Of a stretch of 64,000 nt of DNA, positions 42,822-51,544 are shown piece after piece. Within the stretch, counting starts at the first letter, position 1. Every line of letters begins with the position of its first letter. The notes under the pieces were generated by a model, which searched no databases, was not told the DNA's origin, and saw only the letters and a program-made list of their open reading frames with translations. The stretch lies in assembly GCA_964350445.1 (NCBI GenBank), contig CAYGKA010000017.1, forward strand, positions 21,305 to 85,304. Direction: 5' to 3'. The position numbers and the translations under genes were made by a program. The stretch comes from Hwanghaeella sp964350445. Its GTDB lineage: Bacteria > Pseudomonadota > Alphaproteobacteria > UBA8366 > Aestuariispiraceae.

Positions 42822-43712
42822 TCAGCGCTCCACATGCATCAGGCGGCCCGTCCCGGAGAGCGTGATCCATTCCTCTTTCTCGGATGGAGACAAGCAGACA
42901 TTCGTCGTCATCGCATCGCCGGTCTCTATCGTTTCCAGAATCTCGCCGTCTGGGCTGATTGTGTTGACGCAACCGGATATCAGCGTGGCGACGTGAATAT
43001 TGCCCTGTTTGTCCACGGCGAGGCTGTCGAACCGCTGATATCCCGGCAGGGTGATCAGGATGCGGCCCTGATGCGGGCCGTGCGGGGTCGACCGCTCCGT
43101 GGAGGCGACACCGGGGGCATCCAGATCGAATGCCCATAGCCGTGCCGTCTCCGTTTCCGCGACATAAACTGTTTTCCCGTCAGGTGAAACACCGACACCG
43201 TTTGGTGTTACCAGCGGATAGGCGACCTCGACGACGCGGGACCCGTCGGCCAAGCCGTAATACAACCCGCCATGCGGACGATGCCGGGAATATGTCTTTC
43301 CGTAATCAGTGAAATAGAACCCGCCGAGTTGGTCGAAGGCGATGTCGTTCGGGCCGACCAATCGGTGCTGGCCGCAATGGGTGTAGAGAATTCTATGATC
43401 GCCGGTCGCGGGATCGTAACGCTCGATCCAACCGCCCGCATAGCCTTCGGGCACGCCGGGGCGGGTGCGGTTAATGTCGTTGATTATGCCGAACAGGAAG
43501 CCGCCGTTGTTACAGATGTAAAGCGCTTCATCCGGACCATAGGCCATTCCGTTCGGTCCGCCGCCGAGTTCGGCGACGATTGAGACGGCGCCGTCCGTTG
43601 AGATCCGGGTGATCGTCCCGCGCTCGATCTCGACCAGCAGAATCGATCCGTCCGGCGCCAGAACCGGTCCCTCGGGAAATTTCAGGCCGTCGGCTACTAT
43701 GGTCTTCTTCAT
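42822..43712 (-). CDS. SMP-30/gluconolactonase-family protein
   Basis: A 296-residue six-bladed beta-propeller. The first blade has FPEGPVLAPDGSILLVEIERG with the metal-binding Glu, then GGPNGMAYGPDEALYICNNGG, LVGPNDIAFDQLGGFYFTDYGKT (metal Asn/Asp) and TPNGVGVSPDGKTVYVAET. These proteins hydrolyse sugar lactones or similar esters with a divalent metal. It starts immediately beside the stop codon of an AbrB-type pseudogene, same strand, suggesting a former operon. The gene appears intact. Confidence 0.88.
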   Translation of the reverse strand: MKKTIVADGLKFPEGPVLAPDGSILLVEIERGTITRISTDGAVSIVAELGGGPNGMAYGPDEALYICNNGGFLFGIINDINRTRPGVPEGYAGGWIERYDPATGDHRILYTHCGQHRLVGPNDIAFDQLGGFYFTDYGKTYSRHRPHGGLYYGLADGSRVVEVAYPLVTPNGVGVSPDGKTVYVAETETARLWAFDLDAPGVASTERSTPHGPHQGRILITLPGYQRFDSLAVDKQGNIHVATLISGCVNTISPDGEILETIETGDAMTTNVCLSPSEKEEWITLSGTGRLMHVER

Positions 43713-43716
43713 GGGC

Positions 43717-44347
43717 TTAATCCTTCATGTGCCGTGTCGATGTCCCAGCGGCATCACGGCTGCCGGTCCGGGGCGGTTGGGTCCATCGGCGCGTCACCAC
43801 GACTGAAATGCCAAAGAGAACGGGCGCCAAAGGAATTGAGATGAAAATTCTAACCAGATGAAAGGCGATCACCAGGGCGACGTCATCATGCAACAGGCGG
43901 GCGGTGAGCGCATTTCGGTCACATTGCCCGACGCAGCGGATAAAATCATAGTGTGCCATGGAACACCGGTCGTTTCGCTTATCGCGATTGCCAGCAGGCA
44001 GGATGGTATAACGAGAATCGCCGTCGACGCACAGGCCGCGACGAGGAACTTGCGCATGTCGCGAAACCGTCGGTGCTCGACCATGTTTCCCAACGAAACG
44101 CCCAACAGAATCTGCGCGGCACAGATCAGCCAATAGGGGGCAATGATACGGGCAGGCCGAAAATCGTCTCCGTTGCACAGACCCCGAGGGCGCCGAGGAA
44201 ATAGGGGCTGGTGAAGCGCATCGCCTTGAAGGCTATTATTCCGCCCGCCAATGCGCGTGTCAGCAGCACGACGGCGCCCGTGGCGTCATGCTGCTCATTG
44301 ATCAAGGCGCCCGCCGGATCGGGCGTGGTGCCGCTGATCAAGACCAC
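43717..44347 (-). pseudogene. frameshifted AbrB-family membrane protein remnant
   Basis: Three overlapping minus-strand frames together read as the second half of an AbrB-family (ammonia monooxygenase-like) membrane protein: GGIIAFKAMRFTSPYFLGAL and VSLPP; then YWLICAAQILLGVSLGNMVE, HRRFRDMRKFLVAACAST and SGNVTEM; then LTARLLHDDVALVIAFHLVR and IFISIPLAPVLF. Frame changes are needed near 44130 and near 43910. The N-terminal half is missing. These proteins are multi-pass transporters or regulators of unclear function, often next to tricarboxylate carriers. It is clearly non-functional. Confidence 0.72.
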
Positions 44348-44489
44348 CGGGCAAGGGAAGGTCAGGGCCAGTAAAGTGATGCCAAGGCTTGAACGATGGC
44401 CACCGGCGCGGGCGGCACACCGTAGTTTATAGCGAAGGCGGACATTTCAACGGGGCGGCCTATGCCCTCTCAATGGTGCACTTCAGATG

Positions 44490-44688
44490 TGAATCCACCC
44501 ACGTCCCAGCCCTCGCGCTTGAGCAGGATATATAGGCGCCGGTAGCCAAACCGCCGGCGCCCGCCTGATGCACCTTCAGGATCCCGATTATCTGCACTTT
44601 TCGCTAAAACGGCTTCTCTTCATCGTCTGTCTCCTCAGTCAGAGAACAGACTAACCTCAAATTGCGGACTCGTCAGGGGAGCAGGTCA
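44490..44688 (-). mobile_element. IS3-family insertion sequence remnant
   Basis: On the minus strand an end resembling a terminal repeat (TGACCTGCTCCCCTGA, ending at 44688) is followed by an OrfA start at 44623, MKRSRFSEK, a frameshift, QIIGILKVHQAGA. It then jumps directly to an OrfB piece, RRFGYRRLYILLKREGWDV. The middle of the transposase, including all of the catalytic DDE core, is deleted. The IS end is 20 bp from the start of direct repeat copy B. Confidence 0.72.
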
Positions 44689-44707
44689 GCTAGTATGACG
44701 TTAAAGT

Positions 44708-44853
44708 ATGACAAAACCTGTCCCGGACCAACACGTCCTGACCCAAATCGACATTTCGCCTGCTTGCCAAGCCCAGCGTTTCTGCCTAGAAACCCGGGCA
44801 TCTCCACGGTCGGGGCGTAGCGCAGCCTGGTAGCGCATCTGCTTTGGGAGCAG
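44708..44853. repeat. direct repeat copy B (contains 5' part of intact tRNA-Pro)
   Basis: Aligns with 40678-40824. It contains a weaker stem-loop (44771-44799) and runs into the tRNA-Pro gene as far as the anticodon stem. Confidence 0.8.
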
Positions 44854-44887
44854 AGGGTCGTCTGTTCGAATCAGACCGCCCCGACCA
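44811..44887 (+). tRNA. tRNA-Pro (anticodon TGG)
   Basis: Seventy-seven bases including encoded CCA. Acceptor stem CGGGGCG pairs with CGCCCCG, anticodon loop is TTTGGGA (anticodon TGG), and the T-loop is TTCGAAT. The D-arm region GTAGCGCAGCCTGGTAGCGC is standard for Pro. All stems pair well, so the gene should be functional. Confidence 0.96.
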
Positions 44888-45198
44888 ACTCTTGCACAGC
44901 CAGCAGACCCGAGAGGGATGTTCGCTGTCACCTCGGCGGTCGTCCCGGTTTGTAATAACACCGATATTATCGATGCCCGCCGACGATGTGAACGGCTGTA
45001 GAACAAAGCCGGTGAGATAGTGGGGAAGCCGGTTGGAAGCCGCAGTTTCCCTGGTGTTTTTGAAGGTGTTTCACCCTGATGCAAATTTGCGACAAATTCG
45101 CACTAACTGCCGTGAAATCGGACGCCCCCTTTGCGGACGGGCGGCATATTCTGGTAATGTTTCTGATATCTAGCTTTGGCATTTTGAACGGTCGGTCG
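44888..45198. other. intergenic region between tRNA-Pro and outer-membrane gene
   Basis: About 310 bp without a convincing gene. A 10-bp palindrome GCAAATTTGC lies at 45081-45090 and a TGCGA/TCGCA pair just after it; they may be a regulator site for the next gene. No clear terminator follows the tRNA. Confidence 0.45.
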
Positions 45199-46557
45199 AT
45201 GAACAGTGTTGTCAACGGCATAAAACGCCGTGCCCTGCAGAGGGTTTCACTTTCACTTTTCATATTCATGGCGTGCGGCGGAATCGCCGCGGCGCAGAGT
45301 ACGTCGTATTCGGTGTCGGACGAAGCGACGCAGCAATTGGACCGCACGATCAAATCTGCTTCGGTCGATGACGGCCTTGCGCTTGCGGAATTGGCGATCG
45401 GCGAAGGGCGCTACGAGCAGGCGGTCGGTATTCTGTCCGGTCTGCTTCTGCGGGCGCCCGATAATGCGACCCTGAAGCTGCTTTTGGGCGACTTGTATTC
45501 CCGCATGGGCAGTTTCGCCCAAGCTAAGATTTATGTCGACGAGGCGATCGCCTCCGGCAAACTGACGCCCGATCAGGTCCAGGACGCGAATATCATCCTT
45601 GCCCTGATGTCCACCGGGCAGCCGCAGGCGAAGGATCCGTTCTCCTTCGGCGGCAGTATCTCGGCGGCGCTGCGCTATCGCGCCAATGCGACGGGGGGCA
45701 CATCGAACGATACGATCCTGATCAACGATCAGGCCGTCGCGGCGCAGAACAACGCCGGCGAAGAAGAGGACATGGACTGGTCGACCACCGTTTCCCTTCG
45801 CGCCGGATACGAATTGACGCCTGAAATGGCGATGGACACGCGGGGATTCCTGTTCGTCCGCAAGCAGTGGGATGAACGGCAGAACGACCTCGCCGTTGCC
45901 GAGGTGACGCCGGGCCTTCGCTATGACTTGATCAAGCGCGAAGACCTGCGCGTTCGCGTGCGGCCCTATCTGATTGGCAGCGCTGCAATGCTCGACGGTC
46001 AGGCGGCGCTCATGGTCGGCGGGGCCGGGGTAGGGGCGCAGCAGGTTGTGGATCGCAGAATCATTTTCAGTGAGTCGTTCGAAGTCCGTTTCGTAAACTA
46101 CCGCGGAATAGACGGGCGAGCCGGTTTGGAGACGTTGGACGGCGACGAAAAGCGCCTGACCGCCGGGGCCACATATTTGTTCACTGAGGATTTTTCCGGG
46201 CGGCTCGACTATCGCGGCGTGTGGCGGGATACCAGAAAAGAGTCGGATGACCGGGATCAGCACCGGTTGCGCGGCAGCGTCACCTACCGGTATCCCTGGT
46301 CGTTCACGGAAGACAAGTCGCGGATCAGGTTCGCCGCCGCGTTCACGGAGTCCGAATTTGGCGGCCCCGACAATGTGGTGTCGACCGTCACCACACGTGA
46401 AGACGAAGAATGGGCGTTCGACCTGTCTAACACGACGCCGATCGCGGAAGACTTGACCTTGGATTTGTCCGCCAGCTACTCGGACCGGGAAAGCAACCTG
46501 CCGAATTTCGTGGTTGAGGACACGACCGTGTCCGCCGGCATCACGTGGCGGTTTTAA
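45199..46557 (+). CDS. outer-membrane protein with TPR-like N-terminus and beta-barrel
   Basis: The 452-residue protein has a signal sequence (SLSLFIFMACGGIAAAQ, near residues 18-34). Two to three TPR-like helices follow (LAIGEGRYEQAVGILSGLLL, then LLLGDLYSRMGSFAQAKIYVDEA). The C-terminal ~280 residues alternate polar and hydrophobic residues and end in ITWRF, a terminal-Phe signal for outer-membrane barrel insertion. The layout resembles surface-lipoprotein assembly modifiers (DUF560/Slam-like), but the match is by architecture only. It is followed by an exported FecR-domain gene 127 bp on, a common pairing. The start has a weak ribosome site. Confidence 0.7.
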   Translation: MNSVVNGIKRRALQRVSLSLFIFMACGGIAAAQSTSYSVSDEATQQLDRTIKSASVDDGLALAELAIGEGRYEQAVGILSGLLLRAPDNATLKLLLGDLYSRMGSFAQAKIYVDEAIASGKLTPDQVQDANIILALMSTGQPQAKDPFSFGGSISAALRYRANATGGTSNDTILINDQAVAAQNNAGEEEDMDWSTTVSLRAGYELTPEMAMDTRGFLFVRKQWDERQNDLAVAEVTPGLRYDLIKREDLRVRVRPYLIGSAAMLDGQAALMVGGAGVGAQQVVDRRIIFSESFEVRFVNYRGIDGRAGLETLDGDEKRLTAGATYLFTEDFSGRLDYRGVWRDTRKESDDRDQHRLRGSVTYRYPWSFTEDKSRIRFAAAFTESEFGGPDNVVSTVTTREDEEWAFDLSNTTPIAEDLTLDLSASYSDRESNLPNFVVEDTTVSAGITWRF

Positions 46558-46684
46558 TCGGCGGTGCCAAGAGGCCTTGCCAAGGGGTGGTTTCAAAGGG
46601 TGGCGACAGTAAAGGAAGCGAGTGTATTTGAAATGGTTGCAGTGATTGTCATCGGCACGATGGAAATGGATCAAGGCGAGTAAT

Positions 46685-47560
46685 ATGAACCGGTTCCATC
46701 TACTAGCGTCCGCCAGTTTGCTGACCTTTATCGTCGGCCAGCCGGGTCTTGCCCAGGACACGCCGGAAGTCGCGGGATCGGCCATGGTGGCCATTCCGTC
46801 GATTCAGGCGGTTCTCGGTAATTCAGCGCCGCGCACGATCGCCATCGGGAACGAGATTTTCCGTAACGAAGACATCACGACCGGACCGGAAGGGCATTTG
46901 CACATTCTGTTCCGGGACGAATCGAACATGACGCTGGGCCCGAATGCTTCGATCACCATCGACGAATACGTTTATGACCCGGTAACCGGGACAGGCCGCA
47001 TGGTCGTTCAGCAGGCGGCAGGCGTCATGCGGTTCATCGGCGGCGCGATCAGCAAGTCCGGTTCGGTCAGCATTTCCACGGTCGTGGGCACCATCGGGGT
47101 GCGCGGCGGCGTCGCCTTGGTCCGTGTTCTGGACGGCGGCGGTATCCAGGCGTTCTTCGTTTTCGGCGATCAGATGACGGTCGACAGCGTCAATGGTGAC
47201 AGCATCGCCATCGACACGGCCGGCTTTTCCTTCAGCATCGGCGCGGATGGGGAAATCAGCGCACCTGTGGAAATCAATCCCGCGGATTTGAGTGCGACCA
47301 TGAACGCCCTGGAAACCCCCGAAGGATCGGTCACCGCGGTGAATGTTCCGGACGCGGCCCTCAGCAATTTGCAGGACCGGCTGGAACAGCAGGCAGTCGA
47401 TCCCGATACCGGCCTGGTCGAGGCGCTGGAAGGCGGCGAGCCGATCACGATCCGTGAGTTGGAAACCATCCTGGGTACCGATGTCCTGGAAGAAGAAGTG
47501 ATCCAGGAAGTCTTCGAAGAACAGGCGGAGGAAACGGAGCAGACCGGGTCCGGGGTCTGA
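46685..47560 (+). CDS. exported FecR-domain protein
   Basis: The 291-residue protein has a signal peptide (LLASASLLTFIVGQPGLAQ, residues ~5-23) and a FecR domain with IGNEIFRNEDITTGPEGHLHI split as GNEIFRNEDITTGPEG, then LHILFRDESNMTLGPNASI and VVGTIGVRGG. A long acidic C-terminal tail follows (LEEEVIQEVFEEQAEETEQ). Unlike the anti-sigma FecR proteins it has no cytoplasmic helix-turn-helix partner domain and no ECF sigma gene nearby; it is a stand-alone periplasmic or surface protein. It is the likely partner of the preceding TPR/barrel protein. AAGGCGAG lies before the ATG. Confidence 0.8.
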   Translation: MNRFHLLASASLLTFIVGQPGLAQDTPEVAGSAMVAIPSIQAVLGNSAPRTIAIGNEIFRNEDITTGPEGHLHILFRDESNMTLGPNASITIDEYVYDPVTGTGRMVVQQAAGVMRFIGGAISKSGSVSISTVVGTIGVRGGVALVRVLDGGGIQAFFVFGDQMTVDSVNGDSIAIDTAGFSFSIGADGEISAPVEINPADLSATMNALETPEGSVTAVNVPDAALSNLQDRLEQQAVDPDTGLVEALEGGEPITIRELETILGTDVLEEEVIQEVFEEQAEETEQTGSGV

Positions 47561-47584
47561 CCGTCAAATCCGGTTTCTCGGTCT

Positions 47585-48433
47585 TCAACCGACGGGCTCG
47601 TATCCCCACCGTTTCATGAAGGCACCGCAAATCCGGTTGAACCGCTGGTGTTGCGCCGGTGTCCATGCCGCCCATCGTTGGGTCGGGTCGAATTCTTCCG
47701 GCTTTGGCTTGGGCGAAAAATCCACCTTCCCATCAGCAGTCCTTGCGCCGAAGCTGGAGCCGACCACCGGAAAATCCGCGATCCGTGCCACTTCATCCGG
47801 AAAGGGTCTGAGCCCAATGCGTTCCAGTGCGGCATTCGCCACGGTCACCGGGTCGGAAACTAGCTTTTCGTAGCGTATAATAACGATACGGCCTTCGCTG
47901 ACTGCCGCTTGATTGTCGGCCAGGATACGCGAGAGCGCCCTCATATGCCCGGCCCAGTTCGAGGCAAGCTGCTCAAGCGTAATGGACAGGTTCCATTCGG
48001 ATTGAACCTGAAGGAAGCTCTCCGCAATCGAACGCGGATCGCGGATCAGAAGCAGGTAGTTGGCCTTGGGGAAAACGCGCAGACCGACATCCAGGTCGCC
48101 GATCGCCGGCGTCTTCATCAACGGTCTGAGGTTCGGGTCCTTGTCTGCGCCGACGAATGTCAGCAACGCATTGCCGATTGCCGCCAGCATGTCATCCGGA
48201 CCAACCGTTCCCGGGCCTGTGTAATTGTTGGAATCGATTCTCGCCCAAGACTTGAAGACGCCGTCCGCATAGTCCTGCAATTTGCCCGCGCCCGCGGTCA
48301 GATAGTCTTCCATGACCTCGGCCGGATACAAGTCCGGGTGCGTCACCAGTACCGATCTAAGGAAATTGGTGCCGCTGCGGCCCATCGGCGCGACGATGAG
48401 GACGGGGGCGGGCGTTTCGGCACCGTCAGTCAT
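47585..48433 (-). CDS. sulfotransferase-family protein
   Basis: The 282-residue protein has the PAPS 5'-phosphosulfate loop APMGRSGTNFLRSVL near residues 15-29. The 3'-phosphate motif LLLIRDPRSIAESF lies near 125-138. It transfers sulfate from PAPS to a hydroxyl or amine, probably on a glycan since it overlaps a glycosyltransferase gene by 8 bp (its ATG lies inside the end of that gene). It may act as a heparan-sulfotransferase-like or Stf0-like enzyme; the acceptor is unknown. Confidence 0.85.
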   Translation of the reverse strand: MTDGAETPAPVLIVAPMGRSGTNFLRSVLVTHPDLYPAEVMEDYLTAGAGKLQDYADGVFKSWARIDSNNYTGPGTVGPDDMLAAIGNALLTFVGADKDPNLRPLMKTPAIGDLDVGLRVFPKANYLLLIRDPRSIAESFLQVQSEWNLSITLEQLASNWAGHMRALSRILADNQAAVSEGRIVIIRYEKLVSDPVTVANAALERIGLRPFPDEVARIADFPVVGSSFGARTADGKVDFSPKPKPEEFDPTQRWAAWTPAQHQRFNRICGAFMKRWGYEPVG

Positions 48434-49940
48434 GGTCGGCCGCGTCCCGCAAAGCATCCAGGACGCCGTTGCAGGTCCGGCCCGGCTCGGTTCGCGCGAA
48501 GGATTCCAGGGCGTCGATCTTGCTTTGCCACACGGCGAAAGGCGCCACATGCCGGGTCAGGACAGGATGCTTGATGCGCACGCTGGGCCTGCCGGTTGCC
48601 GACAATTGGCACGCCAAGGCATACCAAAGGCCGTCATCGGCCACATCCGGGACGCCGCCGGATTTGATCAACGCCTTGCGCGACACCGCCATGGTCGAGA
48701 GCAGCCCGGGGGCGTCTTGCTGGAATGCATCGGTCGAGACTTTCGCGATGCCGGCGGGAAGGGGGGGCGGCAGCGGACGGTCCTGAGTCCCGCCATAGCT
48801 GAAGGCGATAGTCCTGAAACTGCTCGAAAAGGCACGCCGGTGATCGTCAAGCGCGGTCGGCGCCAAAACGTCGCCGGGCTCCAGAAACAGGATGATGGAG
48901 GATGACGACATCGCCAAGGCGTTGCGGAAAACCTTCGCCTTCGAGTCGTTCCGCCCTTGCGGAAACATCTGAACCAGAAACGGCCATTCCGGCGACAGCA
49001 GTTCCGGGGCGGTCAGCGGCTTTTTGTGAAGGACGATGACCTCACGCGCGGGAAGCCGTTGTCCGGCGATGGAAAAGAGCGTTTCCAGCAGGGCGTTTTC
49101 GTCCTCCACGCCGGCGATGACGATGCAGCAGCTTCGTGTCGGTGGATTACTGAGCCATTTGTCCACTTCGCGGTTGGCGGCGATCCCGAAGGAGCGGTGG
49201 CTCAGCATGACGGACCTCTTCTCCACGAGATGTTCGAATATCGGCTCCTTCAAGAATTTGTCGACATGAAAAAAGACGTGCTGCAGGAAGGCGTCCGTGT
49301 CCTTGGTTATGCCGCCGCTCCAGTTGTCGTAGACGGCAAGCGGCTTGCGGACATGTACGAAACTGTCCGGCGCGTTCATCCACATGCGGATATAGAAGTC
49401 GTAGTCCTCCCCGATCCGCTGGGTCTCGGTGAAACCGCCGACGGCGCGGGCGGTTCGGGTCCGGACCACAACGACACTCATCGTGATTGCCGGGCCCGCG
49501 AGGTTTTCCAGAATGTTTTCTGGCGACTGGCATTCACCGTAACGGTCGATGTCGAAAGCGGAGAAACTGCGCCTGATATCGCTATAGGCCATGGTCACGC
49601 CTGGAATATCCTCGAATGCCGCGACCATCGTTTCAAGGTAGTCCGGATACCATTCGTCGTCGCTGTCCAAAAAAGCGGTGAGGGGGGTCGAGACGGCATT
49701 GATTCCGGTATTGGCGGCGCCGCCCGGCCCCATATTCTCGGCATGGTTGATGACCGTCACGCGGTCCCCGAATTCCCGGCGTACCGCGTCTGCCGTGCCG
49801 TCGGTCGATGCGTCGTCGACGACGATGACCGGTTGGCCGGCCAATGTCTGGCTCAGGGCGGACCGGATGGTCTTGGCAATTCGATTGCGCCGGTTATAGG
49901 CCCGGATGACCGTGGTGACGATTGGTTTTCCGGAGGGCAT
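48426..49940 (-). CDS. family 2 glycosyltransferase with C-terminal second domain
   Basis: The 504-residue protein has a GT-A domain in the first ~250 residues: TTVIRAYNRRNRIAKTIRSA, VIVVDDASTDGTAD and the DxD-type AFLDSDDEWY. The second half (about 285-480) resembles another, degenerate GT-2 fold: CIVIAGVEDENALLETLFSI with VILHKK-like strand, and FLEPGDVLAP where a DxD would be. So it may be a tandem transferase with one inactive module. The start at 49940 is taken by domain alignment; ATGs upstream are possible. It is coupled to the downstream sulfotransferase, suggesting synthesis of a sulfated surface glycan. Confidence 0.83.
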   Translation of the reverse strand: MPSGKPIVTTVIRAYNRRNRIAKTIRSALSQTLAGQPVIVVDDASTDGTADAVRREFGDRVTVINHAENMGPGGAANTGINAVSTPLTAFLDSDDEWYPDYLETMVAAFEDIPGVTMAYSDIRRSFSAFDIDRYGECQSPENILENLAGPAITMSVVVVRTRTARAVGGFTETQRIGEDYDFYIRMWMNAPDSFVHVRKPLAVYDNWSGGITKDTDAFLQHVFFHVDKFLKEPIFEHLVEKRSVMLSHRSFGIAANREVDKWLSNPPTRSCCIVIAGVEDENALLETLFSIAGQRLPAREVIVLHKKPLTAPELLSPEWPFLVQMFPQGRNDSKAKVFRNALAMSSSSIILFLEPGDVLAPTALDDHRRAFSSSFRTIAFSYGGTQDRPLPPPLPAGIAKVSTDAFQQDAPGLLSTMAVSRKALIKSGGVPDVADDGLWYALACQLSATGRPSVRIKHPVLTRHVAPFAVWQSKIDALESFARTEPGRTCNGVLDALRDAADHD

Positions 49941-50181
49941 CGATGGGTTTGTCCATGGTTGGGGAGGGCTGACTCTGAACATGCAATACGAAGCGCGTAG
50001 CATAGCACCCCATGGTCCGGAAATGCGAGGGCCGCGGCGCGGAAAAGCGCATCCCTGTAGGGTCGGGAAATACTCTCAACTTGATGAAAACAATGATGAT
50101 TCGGCGCGGAGCGAACGGCTTGGCGGCGCGCGTCCTTCGCTGTATGCTGCGCCCGCACGGAATTGCTGGAGCTTGTGGACC

Positions 50182-50487
50182 ATGGAAGTACGGATTTTCA
50201 AACCGGCCAAAACCGCAATGCAGTCGGGCCGCGGCAAGATCAAGGATTGGGTCATGGAGTTCGAGCCGACGGACCGTGCCATGCCGGACGACCTGATCGG
50301 CTGGGTTGGATCATCCGACACCCGCAAGCAGGTATCGCTTCGCTTCCATACGAAGGAGGAGGCCGTCGAATACGCCAAAAGGCACGGCCACACCTATACC
50401 GTACAGGAAGAGAAGACCCGCAAGATCAAGCCCAAAGCCTATGCGGACAATTTTTCCTACACCCGCCAGGAGCCTTGGACTCACTAA
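50182..50487 (+). CDS. NDUFS4-type NADH dehydrogenase accessory subunit
   Basis: The 101-residue protein matches the complex I 18-kDa (NDUFS4, ETC_C1_NDUFA4) subunit conserved from alphaproteobacteria to mitochondria: MEVRIFKPAKTAMQSGRGK, WVMEFEP, GWVGSSDTRKQVSLRFHTKE and AYADNFSYTRQEPWTH. It stabilises the NADH-binding arm of complex I. The start at 50182 has GGAG 10 bp upstream. It lies 103 bp before tRNA-Arg. The family distribution supports an alphaproteobacterial host. Confidence 0.95.
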   Translation: MEVRIFKPAKTAMQSGRGKIKDWVMEFEPTDRAMPDDLIGWVGSSDTRKQVSLRFHTKEEAVEYAKRHGHTYTVQEEKTRKIKPKAYADNFSYTRQEPWTH

Positions 50488-50590
50488 GGCACACAGCTGA
50501 TTTTCCGTCTTTCCGGCCGGCTGCAGCCGATATCCGTTGCATTGGCATTTCGTGGAATTTTCCGCTATAGGCAGCCATCCGCCCACATCC

Positions 50591-50667
50591 GGCCCCGTAG
50601 CTCAACTGGATAGAGCACCGGACTTCTAATCCGACGGTTGCAGGTTCGAGTCCTGCCGGGGTCGCCA
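50591..50667 (+). tRNA. tRNA-Arg (anticodon TCT)
   Basis: Seventy-seven bases with encoded CCA. Acceptor GGCCCCG pairs with CGGGGTC (one G-U), the anticodon stem-loop is CCGGACTTCTAATCCGA with anticodon TCT, and the T-arm is GCAGG/TTCGAGT/CCTGC. Its 3' end is repeated exactly at 57879-57899, marking it as an integration site. Confidence 0.96.
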
Positions 50668-50669
50668 AA
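50649..50669 (+). repeat. attL-like site at the 3' end of tRNA-Arg
   Basis: Twenty-one bases (AGTCCTGCCGGGGTCGCCAAA) identical to 57879-57899, with the following ~80 bp also similar. Direct repeats of a tRNA 3' end bracket many integrative elements. Confidence 0.8.
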
Positions 50670-51158
50670 ACGATCTGTAAGCCATTGATTTAAAATATAA
50701 ATAATAAGGTTTGGGGAAATCGACAGTACTTGGACTCGCACCCTTTCGAACCCACGGCCCCAAACTTAGGAATTGTGGGCCTTTTGAATGATTTCAATGG
50801 CGATTTACAAGGTTCTGTCTTTGCTTCCAGTATTCTAACGCATTGAAACTCAATAATGCCCCAAACAGATTGTAAAACTTCATGGGATAGACATCTCACA
50901 AAATAACGTACGCGACCACGAAGTTAATTGCACTATAGGACTTCCCCAGAAGGGCATAACGCCGGAGAGCCGAGCAGTCGCGTGACCCGGACAGGTGATC
51001 TTGGAGCAGTTCACATAGGACGCGCCTGTATGTGCTGGCGTCAGGCCAATCTTTGAGATGGACCGGGTAATTGAATACAGCGACCAATTGAAATTTGCAG
51101 GTGTTGAAGCCGCAAGCGTTTCGGACAACTGTCATCAATCCAACATATGGCCTTGCAA
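50670..51158. other. island left end, no gene seen
   Basis: About 490 bp, AT-rich near the tRNA. Bases 50670-50751 resemble 57900-57974 downstream of the second repeat. A GGCCC/GGGCC pair followed by TTTT (50756-50784) may terminate the tRNA transcript. The short open frames around 50690-51140 show no protein similarity I recognise. Confidence 0.5.
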
Positions 51159-51527
51159 TTATTTTACTCCAAAACCACTGCCTGCAGTCTTGTATGATCC
51201 CCGCGGTGGAGCAAATACGTCGATTACGACCATACCGTTTTTGCCGGCTTCCATGCCATGCGAAACTCCACCCGGCGTCAGCCAGAAGTCACCTGCTTCC
51301 ACGGGGACCCGGATGCCGTCTTGGATACGGATTCCACTTCCAGACATGCATATACCCCACTGCTCTTCGGGATGATCGTGTATTGCACCAATAGAATCCG
51401 GTTCGAAGCGAACGATGGAAAGCATTGCCTGGTCGCCGGAGAAAATGGACGTTTTGATACCCTCGGCGAGATCGCGGTCAATCCCGTCTTCCAAAGCCTT
51501 CGTGTTGAAGAAATGATCTTTGACCAT
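51159..51527 (-). CDS. cupin-domain protein
   Basis: The 122-residue single-cupin protein has motif 1 as IHDHPEEQWGICMSG, with His-x-His and Glu ligands. Motif 2 is DFWLTPGGVSHG with the last His. It probably binds a divalent metal and acts as a small dioxygenase, isomerase or sensor. It lies 17 bp after the alpha/beta-hydrolase gene on the same strand, so they form an operon divergent from LysR. GGAAAGG precedes the ATG. Confidence 0.85.
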   Translation of the reverse strand: MVKDHFFNTKALEDGIDRDLAEGIKTSIFSGDQAMLSIVRFEPDSIGAIHDHPEEQWGICMSGSGIRIQDGIRVPVEAGDFWLTPGGVSHGMEAGKNGMVVIDVFAPPRGSYKTAGSGFGVK

Positions 51528-51544
51528 AAGCTTAGCCTTTCCTC

